Positions 45,727 through 59,419 of a stretch of 64,000 nt of DNA are shown one piece after another. The stretch is from Embiotoca jacksoni. Taxonomy: Eukaryota; Chordata; Actinopteri; Embiotocidae. The notes beneath the pieces are model-generated. The model had not been told where the DNA came from and did no database searches. It worked only from the letters and a program-made list of their open reading frames with translations. Where the stretch lies: contig JAKOON010000011.1 of the NCBI GenBank assembly GCA_022577435.1, positions 17,423,802 through 17,487,801 on the forward strand. Reading direction: 5' to 3'. Both the position numbers and the translations under genes were made by a program. Numbering within the stretch: position 1 is the first letter of the stretch; each line of letters starts with the position of its first letter.

Positions 45727-47433
45727 CTGAAAAAGAGAAAGAGAAGGAAAATTATGAGGATATACAGCATTTTTCAAGGACTAAGCATCAAGACTCTGAT
45801 ATTAAAAATTATAAACTGAAGGCAGTTCAAGATTTCAGGGCAAATATTATCCCATAATGCTTCCATATTCAGTGTATTAAGTATGCCCTTCCTTAAGAAT
45901 GAGTTTAGTCATGAGCTTACATGATTACCGATAGTGATTCCTGTTGTGAACAAAGAATAATCAGGCGCTAGATGGATGACACAAAAAATACAACACTTCA
46001 TGATTATGTGTTCCAAAGATAAATCCCCGAAAGCAGAGCCTCATGCGTGAGCTTTAGAGAACCTCTTCAGCTAGCACATTATCACAATTGTTTTTAAAAA
46101 AAAATTATTTGAATGTAATTTTTTATATTTACTTAGATGTTGAAGAGGGATGCCATGGTAGCAGAGTGGACTGAAGTTAGCAAAATCTAAATTATAACAA
46201 CACTATTACCAGTTAAATCAAATATATCTCTGAAATACCTCCCAAACAAGCCAGGCCAAATTTTTTTGTTAGAGTTGTTATTATAACAACTTGTTGGAAG
46301 TCATTGTAGGAAAGAAAGCACAATGGCTTTGTTATGCAAACTGCCAACAAATTTCTGTTCTCATTTAGATGTCAAAACCACAGAGATCAGGGGTCATACA
46401 TTCATATGGCAATATTTTCAGTCTCTAAAACGACGGGAGCTGTCCATAAACTCTGATTGAAAGCCCGACAAAACACGACACAGTGGAGAATTCAGCAGAT
46501 GCTGCCGTTACTCTGAATACTAAGAAGGTTCCCGTTTTTTAGCATAGCATCGTTCCAAGAACAATGGAGGGACTGAGGAGGGATTACACTCTGATTTGTC
46601 CCATTTTTATTACCTTGGGATAAGCAACAGCTGGAGAGCAGCTTCACAGCTCAGTATTTAGAGCAGACTATTCCATCAGATTGTATCAACCGCTCTGAAA
46701 TAAGATTGAACAAATCAACTAAGAAATGAAGGCTTTGTGTCTTTAGGGCTTCGCTGCAGTTTGAACTTGGCCGGAAAAATGGAAGCTGATGTTGTGACCA
46801 TCATTTCAGAGCACTTTCATCGTGGTTTTCTAATCATCTGTTGTTTTGTCTCAAACCAAATACAAATTTAAAAAAAAAATAACTCGGGGTTTATTGAATA
46901 GGCAGTTAAAGGACACTGTTTACAACCTTGACTGTCAAATCAGAACCCATTCAATTGGATTTTTTTTTTTTCCAGACTTTCTTTTTTACACAATAACAAA
47001 TAAATCAAAGTAAAACATGTTTTTATTTTGACTGCGTATTATATTTGTTTAAGGCGAGAGCTTCATACGGGTGCATGTCATCCTTTCAGAGGAAGGTACG
47101 AGATATTTTCCAGAGAATTGCTCCAGCAATTAAAATGATTTTCACTTTTAAATATAGATGTACTTCAATGTATTTCAAGAACAGTACACACTATACATAG
47201 CATTGCACACAACTGTACTTGCACATATTTACTGTTACCTTTTATTGTATGAACTTTAAAGAAAAAAAAAAAGGAAAACTGTAATTGTGGCATTTGCAAA
47301 ATGCTTGGGTACTTTCTATTTGTAACATCTTAGTACTTCACGACTTGTTAGGCTTCAATTGATTTGGTCATTAGGAATTGTCTTATAATTGATAATAAAA
47401 TTATGAATAGTAATAGCCGAATCGTCAAACTTT

Positions 47434-48110
47434 ATGATAACACTGAACATCCCTGGGCACCTCCTAAGCAACTGACTGAGGCTCTGAAAATGAAACCAAT
47501 TGATGCCCACTTAGGAGGGGAAGGCTATAAAAAGATATCAAAGCACTTTCAGTTTGCACTTTCCACTGTCAGAAATATCATTAAGAAACAGCAGCGAAGG
47601 GAAACTGTGGAAGTCAAGACAAGATCTGTAAGTTTGATATATATATATATATTCATACATAGATATAATTATTAAGATACATAAGTGCATGTCTGCTGGG
47701 CATGGAGGCTGACACAGGAGCAGTGGTCCCACTGTGCAGCGTTGACATACAGACACGGTCTACATGGAGGAGGCATCAGAAAAAAACCGAATCGGCAACC
47801 TTCTGACTAAAGTCAACATAAGGATAAGCCACAGTCATTTTGGAAACATGTGCTACAGACAGATGTTTAAATGTATTTTTTTGGATGCAATCACTAACGG
47901 CACTGTATGCTTGGGGATTATTGAAAATCTAAGGGTCGATCTCAGAACATCAAGCGATCTGCAAGAAAGAAGGGTTGATCATTTCTATATCGTGACTCTT
48001 AGCTGGCTGCAAAAATGTTTACAAGCAGTGATCTCTGAGAAAAGAGGCTTAATAATCACTGGCATTGCTGGGTGCCCAAACATTTGCACAATTATTGTTG
48101 TGTTTTTCAC
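47434..48110 (+). mobile_element. degenerate Tc1-like transposon, transposase pseudogene
   Basis: The + strand encodes LTEALKMKPIDAHLGGEGYK then KISKHFQFALSTVRNIIKKQ, matching the N-terminal helix-turn-helix of a fish Tc1 subfamily. It then breaks down with stops, microsatellite growth and deletions. The end near GGGTGCCCAAACATTTGCAC (48070-48089) resembles a Tc1 terminal repeat. The catalytic DDE core is not recoverable. Confidence 0.7.
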
Positions 48111-49110
48111 AAAAAAAAATTAAGTTAATGACAGAGTTCAAACTGCTGGTGCATGAAAAATATAAAATAAAGGTAAACCCGGCAACAAATGGACGCTCAA
48201 ACAGAGTCAGGACCTCTCTGGCCCAGTCTCAAGAAGAACTGTACATTTTGAATTGACTTAATATGATATTTACAGCAGGTTTCCCCCTTAGATCCCGACT
48301 GTTCATATCCACGGTCGTTGTGCGAAGGCACATAACCAAACCAGTCCGGCACCAGCTCAATCAACAGGTGAGGAGTTTCTAGTCAAGCAAGCGTCGCAAC
48401 CGTAGGAAGGTTCAGGAAAGGATCAAATGAAATATTCCTGAAATGTCACAAACGTGGTAAGACACCAAGTTTACTTAAAACAAAAACCTCTGTGCTGTAG
48501 TTAACACACAATTAAAAAAAAATAACAGAAAATGTATTCGTACGTAATCGTTGTTTCGGATGTGAAAAAGACAAAGCTACTTCAAACTTCAGTCATTAGT
48601 TTAAAGAGTTCAATTTTGAAAAACCAAACCATCAGAAAACGTGAAGCTGAAAAACAGCCCCAGTATAATTTCATTTTACTAGAAAAACCAATTAAACTAA
48701 TTATGCCATACTATCAAATAGAAATGTAATATTACAATGTTTACAGTGTCTGCTTTAATTCGAACCGAGACATCCGTGAAATATTGCTTTAACACCGCTA
48801 TCAATTTCAGTCCGCTGCTCTCGCTGGCGCTGAAATTTTCGAGCGAGTTCCGGCCAGAGACAGTTGGGAATCCCTCCCTGCTTCCCACACCCAACTGGCC
48901 AGCCAGTGGAGAGCCAGCCAAACTGTCCCTGAGCAACCAGGGGACCCATTGTTGTTCGGGGTCAGGTTACAGCCTCACCACGTGGCCCCACCCTGGTCTC
49001 TTGGCAGTTCGCTGCTGTTTTGAACAAAGTTGCCTCTTAATGCCAGGTTCCTTGACATGGATATCAAGAGAATCCTTTCGGAGAAGAAGGGGAGAGGAAT
49101 GCCCGGGGTG

Positions 49111-49112
49111 GG

Positions 49113-49142
<30 letters not shown>
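49111..49142. repeat. A-rich homopolymer
   Basis: About 32 A residues after GGTGGG. Could be the tail of a retroposed fragment. Confidence 0.85.
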
Positions 49143-49146
<4 letters not shown>

Positions 49147-49350
49147 CTCCTACACAACCACCATCTGCCTTAGAGTTGGCTGTGTCTTTTCAGCCAGTCA
49201 GTCTCTGCGCCGCATCAAGTTAATGGGTGAGATTGTGTAACTGCTTTCATCAAGTCAGCTGGGGCTCTAACAGACAGCGACTGAGCTGCTCAGATCCTCC
49301 TCTGAGCCGAGCTTCAAGGGCAGCCATTTTAGGAGCTGACTATGTGCGCT

Positions 49351-52300
49351 TAGGTGTTCAGCCAGCACACAACATGGACCCACAGATCTGATCCTCTTCC
49401 TCAAAGGCAGGCAGCCTGTCACTGGAGAGATGCTGACAGAAATCTATCTGCCAGATGTACAGCACTGTGCCCGAGCCCTCTGCCCACACAGCTCAGCAGA
49501 AAACATCTCACACTCTTTGCCAGCCTGACTTTGCCGAGTCCTTTCATTTCTCAGCGACATTATCTCTCACATCAAAAGATTTTCAGAGAAAACGCAAGAG
49601 CCCCGTGTCCACAGACAGACAGAATAGGTCAGAGCGAGCAGCACCAACTTTGTCCAGATAAATACAGCAAATGCATTTGGTAGAAGCTGCCAACGACGTT
49701 CCACGAGGGGGTCTAAAAATGCGAGGCATGTCTGAACTTCTTTATCTCAGAGTTCTGCAACTCCGAGCCCTGAGGAGACGACGGGAAAAAGGGTCAGAGA
49801 GGAGCAAAAGAGTAGAGCAGGCCTGAAGGGAAGGGTGGGAGGAGAAGGGAGGGCATGACGGAGCCACCTGGAAGACCTTCAGTGGTAGGCAACAGAGGAC
49901 AAAGCCATCCGACTGGGCTCCCCAGATTCCAAAGTCTACTGACATTTGTTAATCACCAACCGGTCTCTCTGCATCGATGAGCTCTGCCAGCAGTCACACC
50001 CTCTACTCAAACTGGCTGACAGCAGCTGCTCTGTCTGAAAGAGGGCCTTTGAATAAGCCAGCATTAAGCTGATTAGGAGTACAGAGGTTTTGTCCTTAAC
50101 TGTTGGTTAGTGCTACCATCTCATGCCGTCAGGGAGAGAAAAGTCCACGGATGTGTTACATTATTACATGGCGACCATCCTGGCTACAGACCACAATTCA
50201 TGTGGCAAACAATACAGGATGTGCATCTTGTCAACCTGCACAGCCTCAATAATTAATGACCCATTGACTGAAAGTGACAGCCTGCTTTTTAAGACCAAAA
50301 GAAAACAGTGGCAGTAACAGCAGGTATAGCCAGAATCATGGAAATTGATTTTTTTTTTTTTTCAGAAATGAGATGAGAATACCAGAGAAAAATCAATACA
50401 TTTTTAGTTTCAAGAAAGATTTTTTTTTTTTTAAAGAGAAAGAGAGAGATAGGGGAAGAGCGCCAGATAACCGCAACACACTTTAAATTCAGATCTCTTT
50501 AGCCCGCTGTGGTCTCCAGGTGTTTACCCAGAAGAAGAGGGAAAGATGGTAGAGAAAGATCTCATTGTGTCAGCAGAGGAGCAGAAAACGTTGCGTCACA
50601 GGACTAGGGAGAATTTGGCCTCTTGCACAAACAGGAGACACAGAGTTGGAGATTAAGATGGCTACTCCCATCCTCTGATGTCAGCAGCTGTGGAGAACTC
50701 ACCACACCAGATTGGACCGGTGAGCATAGGAGTTGCTCGTGTAGAAATAGCACACAGCAGAATCCACTCCAATAAAGACCAAGGCAATGACCGAAAGTGA
50801 CCAAAGACTTGGAACAGCACCTCTCCAGAGTTGGTTTCAACAACAGTCGAGCATAAATCGCAAAACAGACTTGTTGCGAGGCTATTGTACTGGACTGGTA
50901 TGGTTTCCTAGAATGGGTCACAATGGATCCCCCCGTCTACTTTAAACCAAATCTACCTTCAAATAAAGTAACCTGAACCTCTATACAGATGTTTGTGGAG
51001 CTACATGGGACAACGTTTACAGAAGTGCATTGAATAATCGAAATCTACTTGAACAGTAATCTAATTGAGCCTAATAGATGTTTCATAAGGCAGCAAATTT
51101 ATGGTAAAACTAAACACATGACCAGCCAAACCTCTCTCAACATTTACTCACGACACGCATATTCACCACAGATACTTCAAAAACTAAAATTAGAAAACTA
51201 TTCGATTACATTTATAATTTGAACAGAAAAGCATGCCAAGCGCTCACTAGAAATATATGCAGGACCTCGCTAAGACTTTTAACTTTCTAACCCAGCAAAG
51301 CTTGGCCTTCAACGTCTGACAGACCTGGCATCAAAACCAAATATTGGATCGACAGCTGATTGCAGAACCTCTTACTGGTAGAAGATCGGTGCAAATGAGA
51401 TTGGCTTTGTTTGAATTAAAATTTTGCAGCTCTTTGACGAGATCAGTTTATCACACATTTATTACAGCCGCAAGAGACAGGACGTCCGCCGCACACCACA
51501 ACAAACAGGTTCATAACCAGCAGCTACTTCATGCTGGCACACTGGCTCTGTGTAAATGACTAACTACTGGCATGCCAAAAACAGTGCCTTTCCCTTTTGT
51601 CAGTCATCCCCACCCCAACTTCTTTCGCACAATGCACCTGTCTTTTGGAAACATTATTCCACCTTCATTCACTGTCATAAAATATATTAACATTTGACAG
51701 GATGCTTTGACTGAAGGATTCATTCGAGGGTATAAAAAGCCATTGTACTTTTGGTCATAAATAGTGAATCTGCCAATGAGTAGTCAGATGTAAAACTTTT
51801 ATATGACAAGATTGCTGACATGAAGAAACATTATTTTTAAGAGCTCAGAGAATCATGTATAGAATATATATAAATCGATGGAATTACAAAACTGAGTCAA
51901 ATTTAAAGAGTTGGCAGCAACAGAAAGCTTTTATTGTGAAGTAGCTGCAGGCACACTGAAGGAGGTCTGCGCATAACTAGTTAAATAATTGTTTGGTCTA
52001 TCAAATGTAAAAGAGGATGCCCAAAGCTAAAGGAGACTTTTCCACATGTTTGATTTGTCTGGCCAACACAAACAATCACAAGTTCCTCCGATAAAATAAA
52101 GGCAGATCATTAAGAATTTAGAAAAAAACAAAACATTGGTAAGCTCTGGACAACAATGTGATTGAAAACCGTATTTTTGATGCATAGTGATATTAATCCC
52201 ATAGTATAATGTCATCTGACCACTGAAAACCAAAACTAATCGAATCCTTCCTAACTAATCCTTCACCTACATATATTTGGACCTATTAATACCGTATTTG

Positions 52301-55240
52301 TATTTGTTTTAAAAATGGTAGCCAAAAGTAAAAAAATAAAAAAAGGTTTGGGCTCCCGACTGAGTTGTTGGTTAGTAACACGCCTTTGAGAGATATCAGG
52401 GTTTGCAAATGCTTTTTGTAGCAAACTGAGTCTTTTTATTCTGGGAATTGTCGCCCACTCTTTGTTGCACAACACTTCAAGTTCTGAGACATTTTTAGGC
52501 TGTCTTGCATGCACAGCATGTTCAAGATCTACCCACGGATTTCCAATGATCTTCAAGTCAGGACTGTGACGGCCTTTAAGTAGGTCATGGTGGAGTTTGA
52601 GGTATGCTTTGGATCTTTGTCCTTTCTTGACAGACATTACATTTTCATCCAGAGTTTGGAGATGTTAGGTGGTATCCATTCTTTAATTTGTGCTGTTTCC
52701 TGTGTCCACCTTGGCAAGTTGTTGTTTTCATCAAATGCTGGTCCTTTTCTGTAATTGTCACCAAAGAGTTCAGTTTGAACTTCAACTCTTCACTTGGTTC
52801 CAAAAATTCTAGCTTATACGGATGTTGTTGACTTTTGTGACGAGTTTGGACGAAAGGTTTCCTGATGACTCCTCCACGTAGAGTAGAACGGTGCCCCACC
52901 CCCTCTGTGTCAGCTGAACCTCCCTTGTGATCCTTTGCAGAAGGGATTGTGCTTTGGGTTTTGCCGTTTTCTTAGTCTTTCAGATCTTGTCTCAACTTCG
53001 AGAGTTCGCCTTAACTGACATTTCTTAATGACATTTCAGACGGTGGAAACTGAAAGCTGGAAATGCTTTGATATTTTTTTTTTTAGCCCTTCCCTGCTTT
53101 GTTGGCATCAATTAGCTTCATTTCCAGATCCTTAGTGAGGCTTACAGAAACCTGTAGAGTTGCTAGTACAACTTTTGAAAAGTCAAAGACTTTATTTTAT
53201 CAGCTCTGAAATTGCCATGAGCTCTAACTCCTAATGTCAAAGTCTGACTTGCCTTACAAGTCCGAGTGAGTCAATTAAGGCCTAACAAGTTAAAGAAGTT
53301 CTGAGACAAGTTTTGCACATACTACAGTTTCTGTTTAGGTTTTGGATGGACTTTAACAGCAGCGTCAACGCTATTAAAGCAAGTGTCTGTCACTGAGTGA
53401 GCTATAAAGTTACACTATTGATCTGCTTCGCCTGCTGAATGCCACGACTTCCTGTATCTGTTTCAAAATAAAAATCCTCCGGTATACATTTTCATACATG
53501 GTCCAGCTATATATTAGCTTTGACCTAGTTTTAATTCTATTTTCTAAATTCATGAATTAAAATGTCAATAATTCAAAAATTAACAAGATGTGTAATTTTC
53601 CCAGTCGTATCCGTTACCTTTGGTCTTAGTTTTAATTTCGGTTAAAAACTGAGGAGACATTTATTGACTGATACACATTACTTAAACTGACAGCCTTTGT
53701 GATGCATTTAGCTGAACTACAATGGAAATCCCATCAGACCTGAGTAAAGCTGTTGATGAAAGGCATCACTTAAATAGAAGTCGCGGGCCAGATATGGAAA
53801 TAACACCACTTGATATTTAACTGAATTATCAGTAGTGGGTTAATATCGGTCAGCTCATTTCATAATATCAAATTATGCTTTATTTTATTGGATCCTTTAC
53901 TGGGATTTTGTCTTTCCATGCTGTGTGTAAGCCTCTCCGCCCGCCCTTGTTTTAACACTTTTTGTTTTAAGTTGAGTAAACACTCAAGTGCACAACATGT
54001 TTTCCTGAATGTGCCAAATCTGCCTACGAGTCCCTGAATCTACACAGTTTAGGGAAAGTAATGAGATTCTAGAAATAAATCTGTTATTATCATTCCTAAC
54101 AAGAGAAAATAAATATTTCGAACAACAATTTAAAGGCACCCACACTAATTTTAAATAGATTTTCCCCTAAAAGTTCATCATTACATTATTTTTTGTATCA
54201 TCTGTTTTAATTGGGTAATACTTATTTTCTTTAGACTTTTTTAATGAAGGAAGTAGATGACATTTAAGTCATAATCATGATGCATTAAAGAAGTTAAAGA
54301 AACGTTCTCTTGCTATTTTATAAAAATGACATTCAGACATTACATTGGTCCCCATTCGCCTTGTTTTGACTTTAATATTTTTACCTAAAATAAATACAGG
54401 ACCCCCTGCTGATTTTAAACAATACCCTTTTTATCACAGAATGACAAACCTCTGCGAACCCTTTGTATGTGAAGGCTCATATCATCGTCCACGAAATCCA
54501 GCATCTGCTGATGCAAGTACAGGCCAAGTCGAGCAGCAGCAAGAAGTATTTATTTTGGCACCGAACCTTTAATCATTCTTTCAAACCGAGAGACTTTGAA
54601 ACCAGCAAAAACTGATGTAAGGCTTCAGTTTCAAAGTCAGAATTTTTGCTTTTATTTTTTTTGTTGTTGCTCATCCTACACCTGGTGACTGCATCATTAG
54701 GTGGGTGATAGCGATACAGACCTAGAGCCTGTCGATAACATTATTGTAGGTTCTTGAAGACAGACAGTAATCATTTGTCATAAAATTATTTATCAGGTAT
54801 CTTAGCAGAAAAAATAGGAGAATATGCGCCATTCAAATATAAATGAGTACTTATTATTAGAAGTTTGATGATGAGACATGTTCAAATGGCCAAAGTTGAT
54901 TTGGTGGCTAATGTAGCAGTGAACAGTTGAAGTTATTCTGTACTTCTGAAGCTTTTGATCCGATTACATTGAAACCCACTGCGAGATGTCACAATACTTA
55001 GCAACTATTTTAATAACTGAATACCTGTTTCAGATATATCTCATGCAAAAAATACCTGCTTATCGATTGTGAGGATTTGCTGCTTTTCTTTCTCTTACGT
55101 GACAGTAAACTTATTCTGTTTTGTACTCTTGGTTGAGCAATATGAAGATTTAACTGTTGGATTTTTAGAGATTGTGATAGGCACCTCTCACCATTTTATA
55201 ATATTCTTTAGACCACACTTCTTATTTGATTTCTAACTTT
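49351..55240. other. sequence upstream of znf462 coding start, part 2
   Basis: No gene recognised. Contains the Tc1 relic at 52260-53100. Short open frames on both strands lack domains and splice context. T runs at 50350-50362 and 50419-50432 are simple tracts. Confidence 0.6.
52260..53100 (-). mobile_element. degenerate Tc1-like transposon, transposase pseudogene
   Basis: Minus-strand frames read SPDLKIIGNPWVDLEHAVHA then RQPKNVSELEVLCNKEWATI, close to the Tc1 C-terminus SPDLNIIENLW and HAVHARQPKN. The motif around the third catalytic acid is damaged: the E of the usual IEN is G here. Upstream, RGGVIRKPFVQTRH recalls the middle of the protein. Frames are broken between 52640 and 52900, so this is a fossil. 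Confidence 0.75.
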
Positions 55241-55249
55241 TGACTGTAT

Positions 55250-55730
55250 GCCAAAGCATTATGACCACATCGCTGGACCACTTATCAGCAAAACAAACAA
55301 CGTTGATTATCTTTTAACAACAGTAAACGCCAAAGTCTGGGATGTATCAGATGGTGAGTGAGTTGGTTCTTCTGGTCAACGTGTTTTAGATACAGAAAAC
55401 TGGAAATGGGCAGGTGCAAAGACCTGAACATCTGAGTGACTTGTTATGGCCACATGACTGGGTTGGAGTGTCTCTAAAACAAGAAGACTCGTAGGGTGCT
55501 CCCAGTCAGCAGTGGGGGGGCTGAGAGGGGTCCGACAAACCATGAGCAGGCAGCAGGGTGCTGGGGGATTTGCTGGAACAAGTCTGATCAGCTGCCGCTT
55601 TAGCTCACAAACTCGCAGGACTTAAAGGATCTGCTGCTAACGTCTCGGTGCCAGATACCACAGGGCACCTTCAGGTCTTGTAGAGTCCATGCCTTGGTGG
55701 GTTGGAAGTGTAGCACCCAAAGAACCAACA
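55250..55730 (+). mobile_element. internally deleted Tc1-like transposon
   Basis: The + strand begins GCATTATGACCAC (55256-55268), a Tc1 terminal-repeat core. It then shows stretches of the 5' part of the transposase, around TTATGGCCACATGACTGGGT and AGGGTGCTCCCAGTCAGCAG. It then jumps to the 3' part, CAGGACTTAAAGGATCTGCT followed by GGTGCCAGATACCACAG. About two thirds of the coding region is missing. The 3' terminal repeat is not evident. Confidence 0.7.
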
Positions 55731-57147
55731 GCATGCAATGCATTGGCTTATCAGAAGTAGTTCCTTTTATGAACAACAACACATTTCAGTTTTTTGGGGA
55801 AACAAGTGAAACGTTTCATATCCCCACTTGAAATCAAGAAAATTCCAACTTGGTGAAGAGAAATCGCTGCAAAAGAGACAATATGTGAGGCGAACAACAT
55901 CACGCAAACCTCCCAAAAAACAGGTTGAAAAGCAGCTGACTCAGATGGAACATCCACACAGTTCAGACTAGGTGACTGCCACGACCGTCCAGGCTGCCCG
56001 GAGTTGCAAATAGAGTCACCACAGACACTGACTGGAGGGTCAGGACGACTGAGTCACTCCTTCCACATCTGTGGGAAATCTTAACCCACAAAACAGCCTG
56101 ATCTTTGAGAAGTGCCTTTCCCATTTTGTCACAGCTCTCTACCATTAAACTATTATTCAGTGTTATTAATGCAGATCATTTTCTGTAAAATATTTGGGGT
56201 GTAAATCTCATCCTATGTCAGGCTACAACTGACTAATATTTTCAATATTGAGTAATCTGGTGACCCCAGAATTTGTGAAGATTGTAATTTCCCAGAACTG
56301 AAGGGGCCATCTTAAAGATTCGTACCCCTTTATCCAAAGTTAACTACTTTACTATCATGTACAACAAAGAAAAGTCGCTCATCTTTACATTTCAGAAGCT
56401 AAACCAACAGCCAAGCAGAAACTCTCGCTACGTTACCCATCACAACTAAAAATGTGAATAACTCAACATATTACACAAAATTGAAAGCCATATTACTGGA
56501 AAGCACATGTAAAACATGCTTCTTCTCACCAATGAACCAGTTCAACACAAACAAAAACACTATTGAGAGGTTTCCCTTTTCCATCCTTACTTGGTCACAG
56601 TACTAAATCTCTAACTAGCTTCTGGTATCCAAGACACTCGTGTCCAATTGACACAAGTCACTGCCCTTATGACTCATCTCTACTGTCACACTTAATTTTA
56701 AAATCTAATGTTTTTATTTTTAGCAGTGGCAAGAAGCCTTTCTAAGTAAAAATGCTTTAAAAACTCACCCCTAGTCACAAATAGCTAACAGTGTGGCGCA
56801 GGAGTCGGTAGTGACCCAAACCAGAGCCAAAAGAGACTGTTGGACTAATGGTTGCCAGGCGACCAGAAACTTCATACCAAAAGAATTATATTGTTGATCT
56901 GTAACAGCGAGATTTAAATAATAATAAAGTAAAAGAAAATAAAGTGCCGATGTTAACAGTGGGATGGGACCACACATTTATTATATCATTTCATTTTTAT
57001 GGTGAACCGACATACACGGTGCTACAGGCCCTAAAACCACAGCTAAAGGCTGGTCAGGAAGCATAATTAACATTTGTTCTGTCAGCTAACGTGCACCCAT
57101 ATGTGCCTAAATTCACTGCCCTGCACACACACGATAATCAGTGAAGA

Positions 57148-57150
<3 letters not shown>

Positions 57151-57186
<36 letters not shown>
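57151..57186. repeat. (CA)18 microsatellite
   Basis: Perfect CA repeat of about 36 nt. Confidence 0.95.
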
Positions 57187-57188
<2 letters not shown>

Positions 57189-57809
57189 CACTGACACAAC
57201 CTCAAACACACAGTGCAGATTTCCAGCATCAACTTGTCTTGGATTTTTCATGGCTTAGCCTCACCTGAAGGTCTCAGAGCACAACATTAAAGCCATGTGG
57301 GCTGAACATGTCACAGAGCATTATTCCCTGCGAAGGGTCCCTCAAGAATTTCTTAATAGATACTTTGAAAGTTATTTTGGTTCAGATTAGTTATGGTGTC
57401 CTCAAATGCAACCTGGCAAAAAAAAATAACAGGATCTGGTTTGTTGCGATTCTTTGGCCTGCGTGCTGCTTCACACTTCAGTTAGCTCACAGGCTTTTAT
57501 CTGTCTGCACTGTAGCAGCTAACAACACTGGCTCAAAACCGAAAGGCCGGACCGACCTGTCTGACCTTAATATTCAAATACTGTGGCACATCCCTTCACT
57601 GAAGAATAACATATTGACAGATGCAACCACAATGCTGCATGGTGGTCTCATATTGCATTAGTAAGCATCTAAAGCAGAGAGACAGTATCTAGGTGCTGTG
57701 TATGACGAAGGCCGATTTAGTTTTTTACAGATTTACATTATTTACATACTTTTTGTCTCATTGTTGTCATGTCCTCTCGCATCTTAAAGTGTTGGGACGT
57801 CTAGACTGA

Positions 57810-58020
57810 AGTAGCACAATTACTGTTGGATCGATTGTCATGAAATTTGGTGGAGATATCTACGGTACCCAGAGGATGGCTCCTATTCACTCTGGTGATT
57901 TCCTGACTTTGGGTGTCGAGCCACCATGTCTCAACTACGATTGGCATGAAATTGGATGACATTCATGCGCCTCACTTTGGTGATCTCATGATTTTAAATC
58001 GGGCGTCATCGTCGGATTGT
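57810..58020 (-). repeat. dispersed fish repeat, inverted relative to the copy at 31155
   Basis: GTTGGATCGATTGTCATGAA with ATTTGGTGGAGATATC, then a second block with GATTGGCATGAAATTGG and CTTTGGTGATCTCATGATTT, is the complementary-strand signature of the percomorph repeat at 31155-31460 (ATTTCATAGCAATCCA). The repeated block suggests internal duplication. Confidence 0.55.
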
Positions 58021-59419
58021 TATTGACAGCAATGATCAAATCTAACATGGTCAAATCAGTAATTGAGTCTCCTTTGAGAATGCGTCAACAGAGTTAGGAA
58101 AAGTCTGCTGTTTTATTTATTGGCTTTTAGCCCTAGCTGCAATTTTGTTGCACTTTTGTGGTTTTTATTTTTAACGGTGCATGCAGGCCTTGTGTACTGC
58201 AATATTTTGAAGTGGAATATATTAGTGTGGCTCAAAAATGCAGTTAATGAATTGATGACTAAGAAAAAATGCTGCTCTGTGCATCCAGGAGAACTTCATC
58301 AGTTCTGTGGATTAAGTCTCAATTTCTTCTGCTCTGTCTCTTTATGTAATCTCAGACTGACTCAATGTTGTTGAGACCTGGACTCTGGAGGGAGTGGGGG
58401 TGGGGTGTGGTGGGGTGGGCGAGCAGTACCATCTGTTGCAGGACTTCTTGTTCTTCATGTTGCTGAAGATAGTTTCGTTAAACTGGTTGTGTGTTTGGAC
58501 TCGTTGTCGTGCTGCAGAGTGAATTCAGGACCTATCAGGTGTTTCAAGAGGGCATTGGATGAAAAGCCAAATAAGTAATTGTCTATCCTAAAACATTTGC
58601 TGCATATCAGAATAGAAATGTCAAAAAATACAAACCGGAAATAACAACTATATATACCCAAACTCGCATGGCTTGGCTTAACTGAAATAGCGTGGGCTGT
58701 TACTTTGGTCTGTCATTTCCTGAATGTTATACATTGAGATAATAGCACGTTAATAACACAATAGATTGCGACACAGGAGTCAACTCAGAATACCACAATC
58801 CAACCACCTGAATGGGACAGATGTTTATCTCTAACTGTGTCCTTGATGAGCATATCTGTCTCATTGCAACAGTTCTTGTGTGATAAGAGCAGTAAGCTGG
58901 ACGGTGACCTCATTCCTCTGTCTGGGATCAGAGCTTCCTTTAAATGACGTGGTCACATGATGCTGCTCATTTCAGCAAAGTCTGAATACACAGAGATGAA
59001 ACATCGATCCCACCTGCCCGATCAATGAGCGCGGCCTTTTCAGGGGAGATGTAAGAGATCAATAATGGTCAGTATGAACGTTTTGTCATAACATTCATCA
59101 GACATCTGCTGGAATTGAGGGATGACATGAAATGCTACAGAAAAGAGCAGGGTGGAGCAGCAACGCTGCCACACATGTCCCTGTAGAGTGTACGTTTCAA
59201 TTTACAATGTTTTTATTGTAATTAGCTTCACAAATCTGATGATACTTCTTTTTTTTCTTTTTTTTTGTCTGAGATTATTCCTATATCTTAAATAAAAAAG
59301 GGCAGTTTGAGCCACATAATTACTCCTATTTTAAGCTAAACCACCAGCTATGACGACACATATTTGTATCCTAATCACAGCAATGCTGAGGCCACATCTC
59401 TTGGTTTGTTTGTATATAA

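Larger units (their letters stand above)
45727..49350. other. sequence upstream of znf462 coding start, part 1
   Basis: Non-coding apart from the Tc1 relic at 47434-48110. A somewhat GC-richer interval at 48800-49330 includes GGCCACGTGGTGAGG on the - strand, which could be a non-coding exon donor near 48978, and an A run at 49111-49142. None of this is strong enough to call a znf462 promoter. Confidence 0.5.

Noticed and set aside
45505..45819. + strand serine-rich frame
   Set aside because: Antisense of the acidic tail in the first znf462 coding exon.
48800..49330. Possible znf462 first non-coding exon or promoter
   Set aside because: Modestly GC-rich with one plausible donor, but no CpG island and no way to confirm; left as a remark.
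50604..50921. 105-codon - frame with hydrophobic stretches
   Set aside because: No homology recognised, no splice or promoter context; probably chance.
55600..55782. 60-codon - frame
   Set aside because: Reverse strand of a Tc1 transposase fragment.
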